Origin: Rhodospirillales bacterium
GTDB taxonomy: Bacteria > Pseudomonadota > Alphaproteobacteria > Acetobacterales > Acetobacteraceae
NCBI GenBank assembly: GCA_028870815.1
Contig: JAGWOU010000065.1
Coordinates: forward strand, 1 to 8,047
Reading direction: 5' to 3'
Length of the DNA stretch: 8,047 nt
Part shown: piece by piece, positions 6,770-8,047 of the stretch
Position numbering within the stretch: the first letter of the stretch is position 1
Layout of the letters: the number at the start of each line of letters is the position of its first letter
The notes under the pieces: model-generated
Seen by the model: the letters and a program-made list of their open reading frames with translations, nothing else
Told to the model about the DNA's origin: nothing
Database searches by the model: none
Position numbers and translations under genes: made by a program

Positions 6770-7203
6770 GCGGCAAACGCACCAGTATACGGAGTGATGC
6801 GCCCACAAGCGGCTTCAAGCGCTAGGGCGGCACGCGCGGCGGCGGATGGATGGCTGGCGTCCAGCTTGATTTCCGGCAGGTTGAGTTCTGCGTGCAGGCG
6901 TGGTGTGGGCAGGCGTTCAGGCGGGTTGCCGCCGAGCGAGATGACCAGGCGCAGCCGCGCCGGAGCAATGTAAGGCAGGCGGAACAGGCCGAGTCCGCGC
7001 ACTTCCAGCAAGCCGGCCAATGCGGGTGGGGGGCTGGCCATGCCGTCTTCGACCAGCACCTGATCATCAGCGACGAGGGTGAAGCCTTTATCGATAAGCC
7101 GCAGAATCAGGTCTGATTTCCCCGCGCCGGAAGGCCCGAGGAGCAGCAAAGCATCGCCGCCCGGCTGGTTGTCCCGGGCGGCACAGGAGGCGTGCCAATG
7201 CAT
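6766..7203 (-). CDS. hprK: HPr kinase/phosphorylase, short alphaproteobacterial form
   Basis: A 145-residue protein that phosphorylates, and may dephosphorylate, HPr on the regulatory Ser (Ser50 in the HPr encoded nearby). Seen: Walker A GPSGAGKS at 23-30, the acidic pair Asp46-Asp47 in VADDQV, and the HprK signature LLEVRGLGLF at 65-74; HAS at residues 4-6 may match the conserved His-Gly-Ser of longer enzymes. It lacks the N-terminal regulatory domain of Gram-positive HprK (about 310 residues), which is usual for alphaproteobacteria, so this is not truncation. Start: ATG at 7203; there is no Shine-Dalgarno of note. First gene of the PTS operon, 86 bp after the decarboxylase. In many alphaproteobacteria a ChvG/ChvI-type two-component pair lies upstream; here there is a decarboxylase instead. 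Confidence 0.93.
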   Translation of the reverse strand: MHWHASCAARDNQPGGDALLLLGPSGAGKSDLILRLIDKGFTLVADDQVLVEDGMASPPPALAGLLEVRGLGLFRLPYIAPARLRLVISLGGNPPERLPTPRLHAELNLPEIKLDASHPSAAARAALALEAACGRITPYTGAFAA

Positions 7204-7256
7204 GGTGTGCCGATTGTGGCAAAAATCGGGCGGGGAGAAAAGGCTTGACAGAGTAC

Positions 7257-7279
7257 GTTACATGCCGGGGCATTGTAAC
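7257..7279. repeat. Bulged inverted repeat in decarboxylase-hprK gap
   Basis: Left arm GTTACATGCC (7257-7266) and right arm GGCATTGTAAC (7269-7279) pair over ten bases with one bulged T and a two-base gap. It lies 11 bases past the decarboxylase stop and upstream of hprK. On the minus strand no U-tract follows directly (a TTTTC run comes about 18 bases later), so it is not a textbook terminator. It may be a weak terminator, an mRNA 3'-end stabilizer, or a dyad operator for the hprK operon; the sequence does not decide. The rest of the gap (7204-7289) shows no clear minus-strand promoter. Confidence 0.5.
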
Positions 7280-7289
7280 AGCGGCGGGC

Positions 7290-8047
7290 TTAGCTTTCCG
7301 GCAGTTCGTAGCCCGCGGTTTCCAGCATGGCGCGGTCGGACACTTCCACCAGGGCCGCGCGGTCGAACCCATTGAAGGCGGTGCGCAGGCAGGTGCCGTA
7401 AGCGCCGAGCTGGCCGATCTCGATCCAGTCGCCTTCGGCCACATCGTCCGGTAGGAGGAAGGGGCCGTGCATCACGTCCAGCGAATCGCAGCTGGGGCCG
7501 AAGAAGCCGAAGGGCGCATCCGGCGCGCCTTGGTTGGCTCGTGCGTGGAGCAGGCGGGTGGGGAAGCGGAAGCGCAGCGCCCCGGCATCGGCGAGGGCGC
7601 CGTAAACGCCGTCGTTAATATAGAGCATGTTGCCGCGGCGCATTTGTACCTGCACCACCACGGAGGCGCCGCCGCCGACCAAAGCGCGGCCGGGCTCGGC
7701 CCAGAGTTTCAGCCCGGGCATTTGCAGCGCATCATAAGCAGCGTCGATCTCGGCCATGAAGGCGCCGAGCGGGGGCGGGTCCATATCGGGATAGGCGACG
7801 GGGAAGCCGCCGCCGATGTCCAGCACGTCCACCCGCACGCCAGAGGCGCGGATGATCTCACCCGCGAGCTGCATGGCATCGCGCCAGGCCAGCGGGTCCA
7901 GGCATTGGGAGCCAACATGGAAGGCGAGGCCGAGCTTGGCCGCGTGCGCGCGTGCTTCGCGCAGCAGGGCGATGGCGGCCTCCGGCTCGGCACCGAACTT
8001 TTTGGAGAGATTGATGGCCGCACCGGTTTCCGGCAGGGCAAGGCGGA
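7290..8047 (-). CDS. Ornithine/lysine decarboxylase-type fold-III PLP enzyme, 5' end outside window
   Basis: The last 251 residues of a decarboxylase making polyamine precursors (putrescine from ornithine, or cadaverine from lysine). Seen, in order: FHVGSQ (substrate barrel), LDIGGGFP (the Gly-rich PLP phosphate loop), AEPGRALV (PLP phosphate contact), YINDGVYG and FGPSCDSLDV. This last motif holds the Cys-Asp pair that completes the active site across the dimer in ornithine decarboxylase. No frame break: the reading frame stays open from the stop at 7290 to the window edge, and includes sequence upstream of an internal Met at 7874 that might be mistaken for the start. The PLP-lysine region lies outside. 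The Cys-Asp motif and lack of a DAP-type C-terminus favour ornithine/lysine over diaminopimelate; ornithine versus lysine cannot be told apart here. It ends 86 bp before hprK and is probably a separate unit. Confidence 0.87.
   Translation of the reverse strand, partial: RLALPETGAAINLSKKFGAEPEAAIALLREARAHAAKLGLAFHVGSQCLDPLAWRDAMQLAGEIIRASGVRVDVLDIGGGFPVAYPDMDPPPLGAFMAEIDAAYDALQMPGLKLWAEPGRALVGGGASVVVQVQMRRGNMLYINDGVYGALADAGALRFRFPTRLLHARANQGAPDAPFGFFGPSCDSLDVMHGPFLLPDDVAEGDWIEIGQLGAYGTCLRTAFNGFDRAALVEVSDRAMLETAGYELPES

Noticed and set aside
6770..6808. TTG start giving rapZ 13 more residues
   Set aside because: It would overlap hprK by over 40 nt; the ATG at 6769 in an ATGA junction matches the packing of the next junction and the family start.
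7245..7278. TTGACA on the plus strand as a promoter
   Set aside because: A perfect -35 hexamer is present, but 17 bases on there is GGGCAT rather than a -10 box, and transcription would run antisense into the decarboxylase gene.
7709..8041. Minus-strand ORF of 110 residues at the right edge
   Set aside because: It is in a different frame from the decarboxylase, whose own frame stays open to the window end and carries FHVGSQ and other family motifs in the same region.

Overview
The window looks like chromosomal core sequence of a GC-rich alphaproteobacterium, most likely Rhodospirillales or Acetobacteraceae-like. The basis is the gene set: a short hprK, rapZ, a mannose-family EIIA, HPr and enzyme I in one run, next to a SUV3/MgpS-type helicase paired with an S4-domain protein, all with alphaproteobacterial-style protein sequences. 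Genus cannot be fixed by eye. Every gene I can support lies on the minus strand. The many long plus-strand ORFs are GC-rich antisense shadows. No RNA gene, insertion sequence, CRISPR array or attachment site was seen, and no gene-free stretch exceeds about 90 bases.

In order of transcription (right to left): (1) the C-terminal part of a fold-III PLP decarboxylase of the ornithine/lysine decarboxylase type (7290-8047, 5' end outside the window). (2) An 86-bp gap with a bulged inverted repeat. (3) A tightly packed phosphotransferase regulatory operon: hprK (6766-7203), rapZ (5861-6769), PTS EIIA mannose family (5439-5864), ptsH/HPr (5154-5435) and ptsI/enzyme I (3389-5167). Three of its four junctions overlap (4, 4 and 14 nt) and the fourth is a 3-nt gap. 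(4) After 41 bp, a DEAD/H-like SUV3-family RNA helicase (810-3347), followed by an S4 RNA-binding protein (536-808) that starts with TTG one base past the helicase stop. (5) After a 69-bp gap, the first 155 codons of a secreted protein resembling DUF4163/DUF3298 (RsiV-like) proteins (1-466), which runs off the left edge.

How the genes work together: enzyme I takes phosphate from PEP, passes it to HPr His19 and then to EIIA His9. HprK can instead phosphorylate HPr on Ser50, which would gate this flow. No EIIB or EIIC permease is present here, so the set reads as a regulatory, incomplete PTS in which phosphorylation state is the output. RapZ, a nucleotide-binding adaptor known in enterobacteria for controlling glmS through small RNAs, sits inside the operon. 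The helicase/S4 pair is a separate RNA- or ribosome-related unit.

I do not see a clearly undescribed system. The points most worth a second look are a sharp AT-rich island inside the most conserved part of rapZ, an Asn in the RapZ P-loop where Ser/Thr is normal, the TTG-coupled helicase/S4 pair with its conserved-looking helicase tail, and the secreted left-edge protein.
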